Assembly (NCBI GenBank): GCA_963575745.1
Contig: CAUYUJ010019370.1
Location: forward strand, 635,703-699,702
Source: Prorocentrum cordatum
Taxonomy: Eukaryota > Sar > Dinophyceae > Prorocentrales > Prorocentraceae
DNA length: 64,000 bases
Direction of reading: 5' to 3'
A model generated the notes under the pieces. The model did no database searches. It was given only the letters and a program-made list of their open reading frames with translations, and was not told the DNA's origin. This document shows, in pieces, positions 9,827-21,042 of the stretch (position 1 is its first letter; every line of letters begins with the position of its first letter). Made by a program: the position numbers and the translations under genes.

Positions 9827-10496
9827 AAGTTCATAGGTGTCTGGCGTTGTCCAGGACCGCTTCTGAGAAAAGGCGTCAGACGGGCCCTGCTTTTGTCACG
9901 GGGTCGTCAGAAAACGACTCAGGATGAGCAGCTGGTCCTGGGGCAAGCCGCGGGCTCCAGGAGCCCCTTATTCTTTTCCCTCCTACCAAGGTCCGAGTCT
10001 CATTTTTGCTTCGTGCGATCGACTGCCACCACTTTCTCCCCCCTGCCTCACGCTGCGGCACAGCCTTGCTGCGGTGACGCTTTGTGCTCGTGGATAGAGC
10101 CATCATCCGGGGGACGTTAACAATCCCACTCACCGATCCCAGCCAGGCTGGTCGTAGGCCCAGGATCGGTATACCTACTGGCCTGGCCAGGAAGGCCTGT
10201 ACACCGATCTGGCCAGGACCCCGGAATGATGTCCGCTGCTTCAGCGGGAGATAGTCCGATGTTGGCTGCTCCCCTCCGGGCGCCGACAGAGGGAGCCAGG
10301 AGGATGAGGAGGAGGGGGAAGGGAGGCAGGGAGGGAGGGAGGGACGGAGGGGGGAAAAGGGGGGAGTGAGGAAGTGGGTTTTCTGATTTCCAGCTCACGC
10401 GCGTGCCAGGTTTCACACTGTTCAGCCTTCCGCTCCTGCCTCCGAGTGGCCCTCGCCCCTTCCCCCCCCTCCGCACATCGCACCCTTGTCCTGCAG
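9827..10496. other. USP intron, last part before exon b
   Basis: Contains a partial IR-E-like stretch (CGTCAGAAAACGACTCAGGA at 9905) and a GGGAGGGAGGGAGGGACGG purine tract near 10325-10360. It ends in a pyrimidine-rich run and CTTGTCCTGCAG, a good 3' splice site. No exon seen. Confidence 0.5.
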
Positions 10497-10538
10497 GTCG
10501 ACGCCATGAAGAAGATCGACCTTTGGAAGCTGCCCCCG
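10497..10538 (+). CDS. Ubiquitin-specific protease, exon b (DLWKLPP block)
   Basis: A 42-bp exon encoding VDAMKKIDLWKLPP. In USPs the CxxC block is followed by (V/A).A.Kk.dlW.lP..L..hLKRF, so this is exactly the next expected segment. The acceptor is CTGCAG with a long C/T tract just upstream (10440-10495). The donor is GTCCTC at 10539. Phase 0 on both sides. The next exon starts with the same five bases, GTCCT, so the exact junction could slide without changing the protein. Confidence 0.88.
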
Positions 10539-10867
10539 GTCCTCCCACCACGCCACGGCCCCCGCCCTCGTCGGCGGAGGAGGGCCAGGCCACGTGCGCG
10601 GTCTACTTCCATCTACCCCCGTTCAGCTGGAGCTGTTCTGGGGCCATGAGCGAGAGCACGCCCGAGAGCCAGCGGTTGCCAGCGACTGCGTGTCCTGAGG
10701 CCCGCCAAGGCCACGACGGACGGGCCCGTGACTCCGCCACCGGGCCAGTTTCAGTCGCCAAGGGCCAGCCCTTGTCGGTGGCGGCTCATGTTGAGGCCTT
10801 CCAGCCATGGCCTTGCCTTCGAGGGTCGAACGAGTTGACAGTTCTTCCCCGGCGGAAGGCAGCGACG

Positions 10868-10955
10868 CGCTACCCACTTGCAAGGCACAGCGTGTCGCCG
10901 GGGCCGCCGCAGCGACACGCCGAGCAAAAGTTCCCGACCGCAGCAGTCTGCTTGG
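10868..10955. repeat. Dispersed GCGTGTCGC repeat, partial copy
   Basis: CAGCGTGTCGCCGGGGCCGC through GAGCAAAAGTTCCCGACC matches the last third of the repeats at 6352 and 29730. It contains the hairpin GCGTGTCGC...GCGACACGC. It lies in the USP intron between exons b and c (1.2 kb). The rest of that intron is unremarkable except for short GTTCCAG/TTTCG repeats at 11150-11290. Confidence 0.55.
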
Positions 10956-11726
10956 GGGATGCAGGATCCCACGATTCGGCCACGTGCCGCGCGGAGCATG
11001 CGGTATCTCGGCCACCCGCAGTGGCGCGAAGGTATACTCGCGCCCTCTCCTGGGCAGAAGGAGCTGCGCCGCTCCAGGGCCTGGCGGCGCCTAGGGCGCG
11101 AAGATGCGGCGTAAGATCTCGGGGCCCTCGAGGCGTCTAATAACACACTTCCGTTGTGCGTGTTCGCTACGCTTTCGTTCCATGCTCGCTTGTTTCGGCG
11201 ATGGGGCGTTCTACTTCTGTTCCTGTTTCGCTCCAGCGTCGTTCCAGTTTCGATCCGTTCCAGCGTCGTCTCAGTTTCGCTCGCACTAGAACGGAACTAT
11301 AGAACGAAGCTATAACGAAACCGGAAAGAAAATCAAAAGCGCGTGCGTTATTGAAGGGTCCCGCGATCTTGCACCTAACGAAGGCAACGGCGCCCCGTGC
11401 GGTGCGCAGCGCCAAGTCGGGCGACCCACCGAGGGTGCCCGCAGTTCGACCGCTTCGGCTCGCAGTCGGCTGCATTCGTTGGGGGCGGAGCAGCTTCCGT
11501 AAGCCTAAACTGTTGGAGTTCCGAGCGTCTGCGTTCATGTCTTTTTTCATGTTTGGAATTCGGCCCATTCGCTTCGATCGGCTGTCGCGCCACTGCGCCC
11601 TTCTTGGCTGCTCTCGGCCTGTCGGTGTCCGTCGGTCTCGGTCTTGCCTTGCCGATTCGGTCGGCCTTCGGCTCTTGCTGCCGCCGTGGGCGCCATCTGC
11701 TCAGCCCCAGCGCCGTCCGCGCGGAG

Positions 11727-11765
11727 GTCCTGATCCTCCACCTCAAGCGCTTCGAGTTCGACCAG
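11727..11765 (+). CDS. Ubiquitin-specific protease, exon c (HLKRF block)
   Basis: A 39-bp exon encoding VLILHLKRFEFDQ. The LIxHLKRF motif is the most recognisable strand of the USP palm domain and directly follows W.LPP. The acceptor is GCGGAG at 11721-11726. The donor I chose is GCCAGC at 11766. GC donors are known in dinoflagellates, and the following exon begins with GCC, continuing the pattern seen at the other junctions. If the frame were instead read through, it would give an Arg/Ala-rich stretch unlike a USP and run into an IR-E element. Confidence 0.87.
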
Positions 11766-11844
11766 GCCAGCCCCTCGGCGCGGCGCCGTACGAGGGCCAG
11801 CGCGCTCCCTTCGCGCGCGAGGGGCGGTCCGGGACAAGGGGTGC

Positions 11845-12003
11845 CCAGACATGCTCGCGTGGTAAAAAAATCACGACAGGAGGTTTCCGGTTACTTTCTG
11901 GCTTTGGGGGCCCTCGCCAGGCCTTGGGACCGACAGCAAAAACGACTCGGGATGAGAAGCTGGGGCACCGCGCATCGAACAGATCAGGGTAGCGCATGTA
12001 TGG
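11845..12003 (+). mobile_element. Inverted-repeat element IR-E, copy 1
   Basis: Begins CCAGACATGCTCGCGTGG and ends near AGCGCATGTATGG, so the termini are inverted. The interior has AAAATCACGACAGGAGG, then GGGACCGACAGCAAAAACGA and CTCGGGATGAGAAGCTGG, shared by at least seven other copies in the window. It lies in the 590-bp USP intron between exons c and d. Confidence 0.7.
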
Positions 12004-12355
12004 GTGGGGATCCTTCGCCCAGGGGCTTCAAGAGAGCCAGCAAGAGGCCGAACACGCCCTCAGGAGGGGTCCAAGACTGGCCCAGGTCGGCACCCAAGAG
12101 GGCCCAAGGACTGCCCCAATGCTGCCCAGGGGTGGCCTCAAGACGCACCCACACGGTCCCAAGATCCGCCGGACGTGATCATTCAAACCCCAAGACGGTC
12201 CTTGGAGGCCCCGAGGGCTTGTTTTTTTTGTCCACCGCTGGGGCGCCCCTGCTCGCTCCCCGCCTCCGCTTCCGCGTCCTCGTCACCCCCCTTCCCTGTC
12301 GCCTTTGGGCGGGCGCGTCTTGTCCTCCTCGTCATTCACCCCCTGTTCTGTGGAG

Positions 12356-12449
12356 GCCTCGACCAGCTTCGTGAAGACGGAGAGGTGTCTGCGGATGAAG
12401 ATGTCGGGGCTCGATCTGTCCGACGTCTGCTCGTCCGAGCAGAGGGACG
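12356..12449 (+). CDS. Ubiquitin-specific protease, exon d (GLDLS block)
   Basis: Encodes about 31 residues, ASTSFVKTERCLRMKMSGLD and then LSDVCSSEQRD. The family has a strand ending (F)P..GLDLS about 10-25 residues after HLKRF, which this matches in motif and position. The acceptor is TGTGGAG. The donor is GTGGGT at 12450, leaving phase 1, which fits the exon at 24607. The opposite strand is also open here, with a decent acceptor at 12456. It would give PSLCSDEQTSDRSSPDIFIR, so the assignment is less certain than for the other exons. I prefer the plus strand because the USP needs this block. Confidence 0.6.
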
Positions 12450-12689
12450 GTGGGTCTGGGGGGAGTCTGATATAATAGGAGGAAGGAGGTAGGGGCAGAG
12501 TAGGGGGAGAGGGATGTAAGAGAATAGTATGATAAGCGGAGGAGATAAACGAAGATGAGGAGGAGGAACAGAGCAACCCCAGGGTGCATGAACAGTGTTG
12601 CAACACAACCCTCCCGTTCCAAGTACACCCCCTCACCAGTCGCTGCGCACAAGCTGGAAAGGCGAGCGCCTCATGGGGCTGCTATTTAG

Positions 12690-13080
12690 TCGGGAGATCC
12701 GTTTTGAATAGGAGTCATTATCCATCCTTGTGGCTATCAGACTTGGCAAGATGTAGGATAATCAAGTTCGAGCATGTGCCAAGCGAAAGCCCCACTTTGA
12801 AAGGTACCTCCCATCCCTCCATCTGTGCGATTGCTGCACATCTTGATGCCCTGGGTCACCAAGGTAGCAAGAGCCCAATTTTGGAAAGGAGTCGCCTTCC
12901 TTCCATGTGATTGTTGCTCTAATCTCAAAATCTCGGTGCACACATTCTTGCGATGGCCAGCCAGCGATAGGCCCAGCTTAAAGGGTGCTGCCACCCACAC
13001 GTATAGCTGGTGCTGGACGCACGAGCATCGGCACCACCATGGCGAGAGCCACTTTGTGGAAAGCACCTGACCTCCGCATG
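12690..13080. repeat. Degenerate satellite of about 80 bp (CCCACTTTGAAAGG type)
   Basis: Units such as AGCCCCACTTTGAAAGGTAC, GAGCCCAATTTTGGAAAGGA and CAGCTTAAAGGG recur with CCCTCCATCTGTGCGATTG-like sequence between them. They resemble the better preserved units at 56853-57310. Non-coding. Confidence 0.5.
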
Positions 13081-13329
13081 TGTCGTTGACGTTTCGAGAC
13101 GAGTTGGCAGACGAATTTGCGCGGCGCTCCGATGAGAGTCGCAGCTGTCACGATGTAAAATCCCTTTGCCGTCCAGCGTTGTAGTGAAGCTTCGGGGTTA
13201 TGCGTTATAGTTTAGTTGTGGGCGAAACACCAAGGACGCCCTAGCCACGTTTGGTAGTGCGGCGCGGAGGAGTTCCGTATCTGGTGGCATTCGACCCAGC
13301 CTGCCACCTTGCTTGTGTGGTGGACCAGA

Positions 13330-13725
13330 GGCCTCTTACATGTCTTTTGGAGGCCATGCTGGGGCTTCACATGGGCTGGTTTGGGGCAGCTTGGGGATCT
13401 TCTGGCGGCCTTTTGTTGGCTTTCTGAGGGCATCTTGGGGTCGACCTGGCGATTTCGGAGGCCATCTTGGTGTGGGGTGCTCGAAGTGTCAGCTCGAGCT
13501 TCCCTTCTTGGACCTTGCTCGGAACCGTCTCTGGGGCATCTTGGTCCCTCTTGGGTGCCTCTTGAGCCGTCCTGGCCCGATCTTGGAGGCCTCTTGGGCC
13601 GTCTGGCCCCCAGGGCCTCGAAGGCAGCCCAAGATGTGCCCAAGAGGGTTCCAGCAGTGCCCTCTTGAACCGTCTTGGGACCCTCTTGGGTCCCTCTGTG
13701 GCTGTTCTTGAGCAGTCTTGTCACT
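13330..13725. repeat. CTTGGGG/GGCCTCTTGGGCCGTC array
   Basis: Ten- to twenty-base units of the type GGCCTCTTGGGCCGTCTTGG, degenerate. The minus strand reads as KTAQE..KRP-like low-complexity peptide. The same family forms the arrays at 20335-21000, 32280-32375 and 43605-44090. Confidence 0.75.
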
Positions 13726-14049
13726 ACAGCCCTGGAGATTCCAGCTTTTGGGGTTAAGACCGAATGTCCTCACAGACTCTCGCCCAGAGTCTTGCGAACA
13801 TCTGTCACATAATCTCCAGCAGCAGCGCTGGGGTCACCATCAGATCTCGGCAGCAGATCCCACTGGCGAAATCTCCAGATGTACCTTCCTTACAAAACCC
13901 CCAGGTCGAAAATCCCAACCAAATCTCAACCACATTTGCGGGGACCCCCCCTTCTGCATGGTAGCAATCTCCAGCGACATCTCTGGGCCATTGTGCCCGC
14001 GCGAGAATCTCTGGCAACATCTCAGTTGTTTTTCTGGGTTGTGCTAGGA

Positions 14050-14700
14050 CTGATTAGGTCGCATTGGAGTGTATGAGTATTTTTAACATTAAAAAATGTA
14101 TAGTAGTTATTGGAATGCACTTGAGTTGCTCAGAGTTGTTAGGGTTCATGAGGATGTATTAGACGTATAGGAAATATTCAAACGTTTAGATGCGGTTCGA
14201 ATTCATTCGAACGCTTTCGGACTGACTAGCACTGTTTAGACTGTATTAGAATTGGCCCGAACGGATCACAACGTATTATAACTTATTAAAGTTGTTAAGC
14301 CCTAGGGTATGTGCTTAGAGTTTAGAGCCTGCCAGGGATGATCAAATTGTACAGAGTGAGTTTGATTTGGTTGTAGTGCTCCGATATGCATAATGTGTTA
14401 TGTTTGGTTCGACACTGTCAGAATTGGCAAGGATCACTTGTGCGCAATCGAATATATGAAAAGCGATTCGAATGTCGTCGGTTTGCATAAAATGTATCAG
14501 AAAGCGTTGGAACCGACTCGGATGTATTTGAGAATGTCTTGTTGCTTTGTGCCGATCGCAATGTGTCAACCCTGATACTACGGAGTATAATGTATCTAAG
14601 ATAGTGTCGGATGTAGAAGAATTGGTGGGGGCAGGTGAGGATAGGTCAGGATGTGTGTTTACTCGGATTCGGATCGATGCCGATTGTTTAGGGTGTCTTC
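14050..14700. other. AT-richer island, no gene seen
   Basis: Markedly lower GC than the rest, with recurring GAATGTATT, TTCGAATTCATTCGAACG and GTATTATAACTTATTAAAG-like pieces. These suggest an eroded tandem repeat. No convincing exon. Confidence 0.5.
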
Positions 14701-15144
14701 TGATTCTGATTGCCTGGGGCCGCACAATGGATTTCGCAACGCCACTACTAAGCACAGCTCTGCGCTGGTAGTTCGCTTGTCCTTGCCGCTGCAGATAGTG
14801 GTGGTATGGCTCGCGGCAGGCATCGTTAAAAAAAAAGGCTTGCCATCACCATCCCCCGCTACTCTCCGAACCGTTGTCTGGGCCAGTGTTTTTTGGGGCG
14901 GCTTCTGGGAGCAGATCGGCAGCGGCATTGTCATATGCCTCGATTCCTGCCTGCGGGCGCGGCAGCACTTTTACTGACCGCGACTTTCATTCATTCACGC
15001 CTGCTGTCCCTCCCTCTTTTTTCCCCGAAAGGGCGTCGGCCCAGGGTTCTCTTTTACTAGGTTTACCCCCGGTTTTGACGGCTGTAGGGCCGGCGAATTT
15101 CTTTTGCGACAAAGAACGAGGTCGCGTAGGGCCGGCGAATTAAG

Positions 15145-15560
15145 ATTTGAGGATGTCTCAAGCGAAGCGCTTATTTTTTTCTGAATGTGTTGAGGATGTC
15201 TCCAGCGAAACGATTGTGTTGTGTTATAGATTGTCCTCTCCTGGGGACCTGAATTCTGAGGATCTCTCAAGTGGATTGCTTGTTTTCACGTGCCCAGGTC
15301 TTGAGGATGTCTCGAGCGAGACGCTTGGTTTCACGCCTCCAGGTGGCCCAGACAGATGTCTAGCACGAGGATTTGTTGAGGATGTCTCGAACCAGAGGCT
15401 TGTTTTCACGCGTCCAGGTCGCCCAGGCGGATGTCTAGCATGAGCATTTGTTGAGGATGTCTCGAGCGAGACGCTTGTTTGCACGTGTCCAGGTTGCCCA
15501 GGCGGATGTCTAGCATGAGGATGTGCTGACAACGTCTTGAGCGAAACGCGTGTTTTCACG
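15145..15560. repeat. Satellite, GAGGATGTCTCGAGCGAGACGC type
   Basis: About six units of 70-80 bp, each with GAGGATGTCTCGAGCGAGAC, GCTTGTTTTCACG, TGTCCAGGTCGCCCAGGC and GGATGTCTAGCATGAGG. Related but longer units form the array at 32680-33510. Non-coding. Confidence 0.8.
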
Positions 15561-15574
15561 TGTCCAGGTCGCCC

Positions 15575-16040
15575 AGGCACAGCACAGCACTCGGCACGGT
15601 ACATCAAGATCGATACACTCAACTATGCACTTGGCACGTTCATTGGCGCGTTCCGTGGCGAGTCCACCTGGCACGTCGCGCGGCGCGTCCCCTGGCACGT
15701 CCCTCGGCACGTCCATTGGCACGTTCCGTAGCGCGTCCCCTTGGCACGTCCCGCGGTGCGTGCCCATGGCACGTCCCTTGGCATGTCGCCTGGCGCGTCC
15801 CTTGGGACGTTCCATGGCGCGTCCTCCTGGCATGTTCCCTCTGTCGATTAGTTCTGGGGCAGCTACCATCTGCTCAGGCAGCTCGAGCTTACGATCCAGA
15901 TCAGTTCGGTGAGGACTCGGATGCCAGGGAGGACTCGATCCACAACGCTAAATAGAGCACAATCGCGGCATGGCACATCGCAGTTCAGCACGGCGTAGCA
16001 CAGCACAGCCCTCGGCACAGTACATCATCATCGACACATT
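15575..16040. repeat. GGCACGTCC short repeats flanked by a 60-bp direct duplication
   Basis: GGCACAGCACAGCACTCGGCACGGTACATCA-like sequence at about 15574-15615 recurs at about 15998-16040. Between them are many GGCACGTCC/GGCGCGTCC units (15640-15835). The layout looks like an array bounded by duplicated flanks. Confidence 0.65.
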
Positions 16041-16163
16041 TAGCATTGCATATGCCCGTCGCCCAATCAGGTGTCTTTGAAATGGTGCAATGCCTTACAT
16101 TTCTATATTCCTTTCCGGGATCGTGGGTCGATCATGCTTTCGTATCCTTTCCCTCCCTCTCCC

Positions 16164-16472
16164 CTACCACTGGTCTGGTTGGCCGGCGACGGGGGCCCTC
16201 AGTTGCCAAAGTGCACTGCCCGCCGGTGGCGGAGTCCCGGGGAGAGCGCCCTTGGGGGAGCCTTGTCTGAGCGGCCCTCGCGCTTGGAAAGAGGGGGTGG
16301 CGAGGAGGTTGGAAGACCCAGGATTGAGGTTTTGTTTTTGTTTTTCGGCTTGGGGGGGCATTCTGACGGGGATGGGAGAAGCAGGCGGAGGAGCAGGAAC
16401 AGGAACATCAGGAGGTGGTGTAGCAACCGCAGCAGGAGGACCAACAGCACGAGGTCTCGCGGCCTTGCCTGG
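16164..16472 (-). CDS. Candidate Pro-rich terminal exon, unknown function
   Basis: The minus frame begins after CCAG with KAARPRAVGPPAAVATPPPD and continues VPVPAPPPASPIPVR. It then has a less repetitive part (QAEKQKQNLNPGSSNLLATP, SFQARGPLRQGSPKGALPG), ending PVAGQPDQW and a TAG. The Pro/Val composition resembles the larger exon at 18628-19483, which lies upstream on the same strand, but their phases do not join directly. It sits inside the USP intron on the opposite strand. The plus strand is also open but Gly/Ala/Arg low complexity. Confidence 0.35.
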   Translation of the reverse strand, partial: PGKAARPRAVGPPAAVATPPPDVPVPAPPPASPIPVRMPPQAEKQKQNLNPGSSNLLATPSFQARGPLRQGSPKGALPGTPPPAGSALWQLRAPVAGQPDQW

Positions 16473-18627
16473 CTTTTAGAGCACGGCTGTCTTCCTTCCG
16501 ACTTGGGAGTTCCAGTTGCGCGCCAGTGCCGGACTGCTGGTCGGGCCCGGAGTTCGCGCGCGTGCCTGCGCCTCCCATCCCGGCGCGGCGGGTTGCCCCC
16601 AGAACGGTAGGATGGATTGGGGGGGGTGATTTTTTTGACTGCACTTAGCTCGTTGCAAGTAGCTTGAGCGGGGCGGCCGCAGGTCGGCTAGGCGGCAGAC
16701 AGAGCCCGCCTAGCGGGCACTACAAAGGATCTCCGCTCCTGGTCCGTCCGCAAGCAAAAGCGATTCTTCGCCATTGGACCTGCATGTTGGGCGGGGGAGG
16801 TATTGGCACCGAAGGGGAGGGAGGGGGAATATATGAGGAAGAGAAGGGATCGGTGCCGTGCGAGAGTCACTAAGCGCGCCAGCTAGGCGTTGCCCTATGC
16901 GGGCAGCGCTGAAAGACCGAAGAGCAGCACAGCTGGCCTCAGGAACGGCCACCTGGGAGCATGGCTTAGCCATGGATATGAGCGGGATGAGTAGGAAGAG
17001 AGCCAAAATGGCAGTGCCGCGCTGTAGGGCGGCAGTGTCGGAGCGGACCAGGAGGGAGAGGCTGGCATTGCCGCCTAGAGACCTAGGAAGCCCCATCGGA
17101 AACGCACGTGACCGGTAAGGGGGGCAGGTAAGAGAATGCCTGTGCTGTACTTGGCTTCTTAGTGTTAGCGGGATTCGCCGACACGTGGTAAGAGGAGGAG
17201 GGAGGAACTCTAGGGGGGGTGAAGGAGTATCTTGCACAGCCAAGAAGCACTAAGGCGAGGTAGCTGTCCGCAGCAGGTGCGCACCTCTGACGGGCAGCAT
17301 TAGCCGAGAGATACTCGGCAGGAGGGAGGGGGGGTTCCCCGGAGGATGCTCTGCCAAGGAGCTGCCGTGAGCGGAAAAGGCCATTTGCGCCGAAGACGGC
17401 CGCATGGAGACCAGCTATATGCCAAGACGGTGCAACGTATGACATAACATTGCATTGAAAAATGCGTTGCTAGCATTGTCTGGCCGGCCGTGCCGAGGAA
17501 GAGGGAGGAATCGAGTAAACTGTCATGGCATTGTCAGTAGGACCACTCTGCGGAAGATGACTGGTAGCGCCTGCGGCTTCGCCGAGACCTGCAAACTTGA
17601 GGCGGAGTGCCGCTGAGACAAGTGCGTGACAGGTGCATGCGCACTGCGCCGAGTCGGAAGCCACAGGGCTGCTGAAAGCTGTCTACGGTCGCTGTCCAAA
17701 AATCCTGACGCCGAATGTGGTGTTGTCCCTCGGCCTGGTGTGCGAATGACCCTGGACATGGAGCGTACTGCACGGCACGTAATACGTAATGCGCGAGGAA
17801 AGGACCAGGAGGAGGGAGTGCCAAGGGGCAAAAAAGAGGATCGAGGAGATGCACTGAGTGGGCTTTCAGTGTCAACCGTCAACGTATATCGGCTTGTGCG
17901 CGTAAAGCGGCTGAGCCACGCAGTGCAAGTCGTAAGAGTGCTGCGACCTAGCATCGAGCATTGGCTTGGCCTTACCAGAGGCCTTCGCGCTCTGGGCGGC
18001 CTCGGCCGAGCGTCCTAGCACTGTTGCGAGCTGCGCTGTTCCCGGCGGCCCTCGCTGTCGGGCGGACGCAAATGCAAAGTGTGGCATGCCGCTCAATGGC
18101 AAAAGCGCTTATAGGACGATGACCGTACCCTAGATCCAAAACTGGACATGTGATGCCGATAAGGCAGGCGGCGAGAGGCGCTCGAGCGTGAGCAGAGAGC
18201 AAAGAGCAGAGAGCTGTGCATGGGATGCACATGCCTGTGCCGTGTTTGTGTGACGCTTGTCCATGCGAGTACCTGGCCATTTAAGGGTGAAACACGGGAC
18301 GAACCAAGGCGGAGGAGGAGGATGGACAGGTGAACGAATATGGTAGACAAAAGCGCAAATACAGGTGCACAGGAGGAAAGAAGGGAGAGAGAGGCACGGC
18401 GTGAGCACGGCGTCATCGCATCGCGCCGACCCTGACGGGCAAGCGACCCAGCGGTAGCCGGCTTTTGGGCCAGAATACTAAAGCCGCCTCGAGCGGAGAG
18501 CCTTCAGGGCTGGGTGCACGAGGCCGTGAGACTCGAGGGGCGCCGATGCTAGCTCTTGTTCGCTGCGGCCGGCTGCCTCGGGCCGGTGGGCTAAGTGCTT
18601 ACGCGGGCGCAGTGTGAGACGACTCAC
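16473..18627. other. No gene seen
   Basis: Mostly unique sequence within the large USP intron. Several open frames of 60-180 codons exist on both strands, but none has a family motif, and compositions are dominated by Arg, Ser and Ala. Confidence 0.4.
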
Positions 18628-19483
18628 GTCTGTGCTGCCTCTGAGTCTTCAGCATCAGAGGACGGAGGCAGATCCCAATAGGGGCGCCCCAGAGGCAACG
18701 AAGGAGCGGTTGCGGTAGCCATCCGTGCGGCAGCCGCCGCGTCCAGTGCCGCTCGCGCAGGAGTGCTAGTGAAAAAAGGCCGGGGACTGCCAGGTCGTGG
18801 CGGTCTCAGAGCCGTGGGGCACGGCTGTGGCGCCCCGGACATTGAGACCGCCTGCGCCCTCGGAGAGGCTGCTGAAAACCTGTGCGTGGCTGAGGGCTGC
18901 GTGGAGGCCCTAGGCTGCTGCACGGTCGCCGGCGTATGCACTGGCACTGCTGGCGTATGTACCGGCACAGGTACTGGCACTGGTAATGGCTGAGGCACTG
19001 CTGGCGTATGTACTGGCACTGCTGGAGCTGGGACTGCTGGCGTATGTACTGGCACTGCTGGCATTGGGATTGCTGACATTTGTACTGGCACTGCTGGCAT
19101 ATGCACTGCTGGCGTATGTACTGGCACTGCTGGCGAATGCGGAATTGGCACTGCTGGTATTGGTACTGGCTCAGGTACTGGCACAGGTACTGGCACTGGT
19201 ACTGGCTCAGGTACTGGCGCTGGTACTGGTGAGGCGGCGCGCGCTACGGGGGCAGGCTGCGGTGCCCGCTCGGCTGCGGCCGTGGACAGAAGAGCCGCAT
19301 GAAGCGCGCCTCCCAGCCGGGAGCTGCACGAGCCGCGATGCGCCAACGCGTCGAAGGCCCGCAGCAGGCCCTGCACCGCTCGCGCGTCGGCGCGGCGGTA
19401 CTGCTCACGCCGGGCCGCGGCACTGCGGGGGGGGCCTGCGACGGGGCCGGGCCGCCCGCTCGGGGGAATCCATGGCGCGCCCG
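18628..19483 (-). CDS. Candidate exon of a Pro/Val-rich repeat protein
   Basis: The minus frame starts after CCCTCTCAG at about 19484. A structured-looking N-terminal part follows (ARREQYRRADARAVQGLLRA, FDALAHRGSCSSRLGGALHA). Then come about 130 residues of VPVPVPEPVP and AVPVHTPAVP repeats, then a tail ending GRPYWDLPPSSDAEDSEAAQ. The tail runs straight into AC|GTGAGTCG, a textbook donor, so the TGA two codons on is probably intronic. Upstream on the same strand a long TCC tract (reverse of 19617-19805) provides a pyrimidine tract. I do not recognise the family. It is antisense to, and inside, a USP intron. Confidence 0.5.
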
Positions 19484-19616
19484 CTGAGAGGGGCAGTGGG
19501 GGGAAAGGAGGAAGCGGCGCGGGGGGGCGCCCGTGGCGCTGGCTGGCAGAGCAGATGCTCGGGCCAGCTTGCGCTGGGGGGGGGGGTGACAGGAAGGAGG
19601 GGGAGGGACGTATGAG

Positions 19617-19805
19617 GGCGGGGGCAGGAGGAGAAGGACCAAGAGGAAGAGGAGAAGAAAGGAGGAGAAGGAGGAGGCCCAAGAGGAGGAGGAGGATGAG
19701 GAGGAGGAGGAGGAGGAGGAATTGGAGGAGGACGAGGAGGACGAGGAGGACGAGGAGGAGGAGGAGGAGGAGGAGGAGGAAGAGGAAGAGGAGGGGGGAG
19801 GAGGA
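19617..19805. repeat. GGA/GAGGAC purine array
   Basis: AGGAGGAGGA and GAGGACGAGG units on the plus strand for about 190 bp. Confidence 0.9.
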
Positions 19806-19904
19806 GAAAGGACCGCCTCCTCCTCTTGCGCCCTTGAGGGGGGCGCTCCTCCGGGAGCTGGCACGCAGGCCGTTCGCTCCCTCTTCGCTCGCTCTGCAGG
19901 TGTT

Positions 19905-20330
19905 CCAGGACATTTCCGTTGGCATTTCCGGGGGGCGAGATTCCCGGCAGGTTTCGGCAACATTTCGGGGTCATTTTCTGGAGGTTTTCCATTGGGACTT
20001 CCGAGGGGCAAGATGTTCCGGGAGATGTTGATTGAAAATCCGGGGAGATTCCCACGGAGATTTCCGAGGGGAGAGATTTTGCGGGAGATTTCCACGCAGA
20101 TTTCCGCGGGCAAGATCTTCCGGTAGATGTTTTACGAGATGCCTGAGAGATTTCCGGTGAGATTTCCACAGAGATTTCCACAGAGATTTCTGTGGGGCAG
20201 GATTTTCTGGGAGATTCCCGTTGAGTTTTCCGAGTGGCAGCGTTTCCTGAGAGATTTGTGCGAGATTTCCAGGGGATGGCCGCGGAGACTTCCGAGGGGG
20301 ACAATTTTCCTATAGATTTACGGCGACGAC
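19905..20330. repeat. Degenerate GAGATTTCC satellite
   Basis: Units built from GGGAGATTTCC, CGAGGGGCAAGATTTTCC and ACAGAGATTTCC recur every 17-50 bp. Shorter stretches of the same motif occur at 21265-21345 and 23690-23880. Open frames on both strands follow the repeat and are not supported as genes. Confidence 0.75.
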
Positions 20331-20334
20331 GACG

Positions 20335-21000
20335 ACGAAGACGCCGACGTGGGTCAGAGTCCTCAGGGATTCTGTTTGGGATCTCTTCGGAGCGCTCTCG
20401 GAGGTCTCTGGGGATCAGTTTTGGGTGCCCCTTGGGAGCATATTGGAGGCCTCTTGGGAGCCTCTTGGGAGCCTCTTGGGGGTTCCTGGGGCCCTTGTGG
20501 GGCCTCTTGGAGCCTCTTGGGGGCCTCTTAGGGGCCTCTTCGGGCCTCCTGGGAGCCTCTCGGGGCGGATGGCCCGAAATGTCCGTTTGGTTCCCTTGTG
20601 TGCACCCTTTTGAAGCCTTCTTGGGGGCCTCTTGGGCTGTCTTGCAGGCGTCCTGGGCCGTCTTCGGGCCTTCTTTGGCCCGTTTCGGGACCCTCCGGGA
20701 GGCCTCTTTGGGCGATCGTTGGAGCCTCTTGGCCCGTCTTGGAGCGTCGGGAAGCTGCAGAGGCGAAATCGCACAAATCCTTGAAAACTTAAGAAACATC
20801 CAGGAATTGTGCCTCTTTGGGCTCTCTTGGGGGTGCTCTTCGAGGCCTCTTGGGGCGTGTTCAGCCATCTTGGGCGGTCTGGAGGCCGCAAAGACGTACG
20901 TCTTGGACCGATCGTTCGGCGATTCGGGGTCCTCTCGGACCGTCTTCGGGGCCTGTCGGGACTCTTGGCTCGTCTTGGGACGTTTTTGGGCCCCGGGCCC
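20335..21000. repeat. GGCCTCTTGGGAGCC / CTTGGGCCGTCTT array
   Basis: Same family as 13330-13725 and 43605-44090. It includes a unique-looking segment (20740-20800, GAGCGTCGGGAAGCTGCAG) that has a counterpart at 43890-43950 (GAGCATCGGAAAGCCGAAAA), so the array and its insert were copied together. The minus frame is open for hundreds of codons, but as repeat peptide. Confidence 0.75.
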
Positions 21001-21042
21001 CCCCCCCACGGAGGGGCCTGGGACCCCTCCCCCCCCTGGCGG

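Noticed and set aside
12283-12455. Minus-strand exon (PSLCSDEQTSDRSSPDIFIR...) with a good acceptor
   Set aside because: It overlaps the plus-strand GLDLS exon that the USP requires between HLKRF and NHSG, and that exon joins in phase on both sides. Both cannot be equally likely, and I kept the plus strand.
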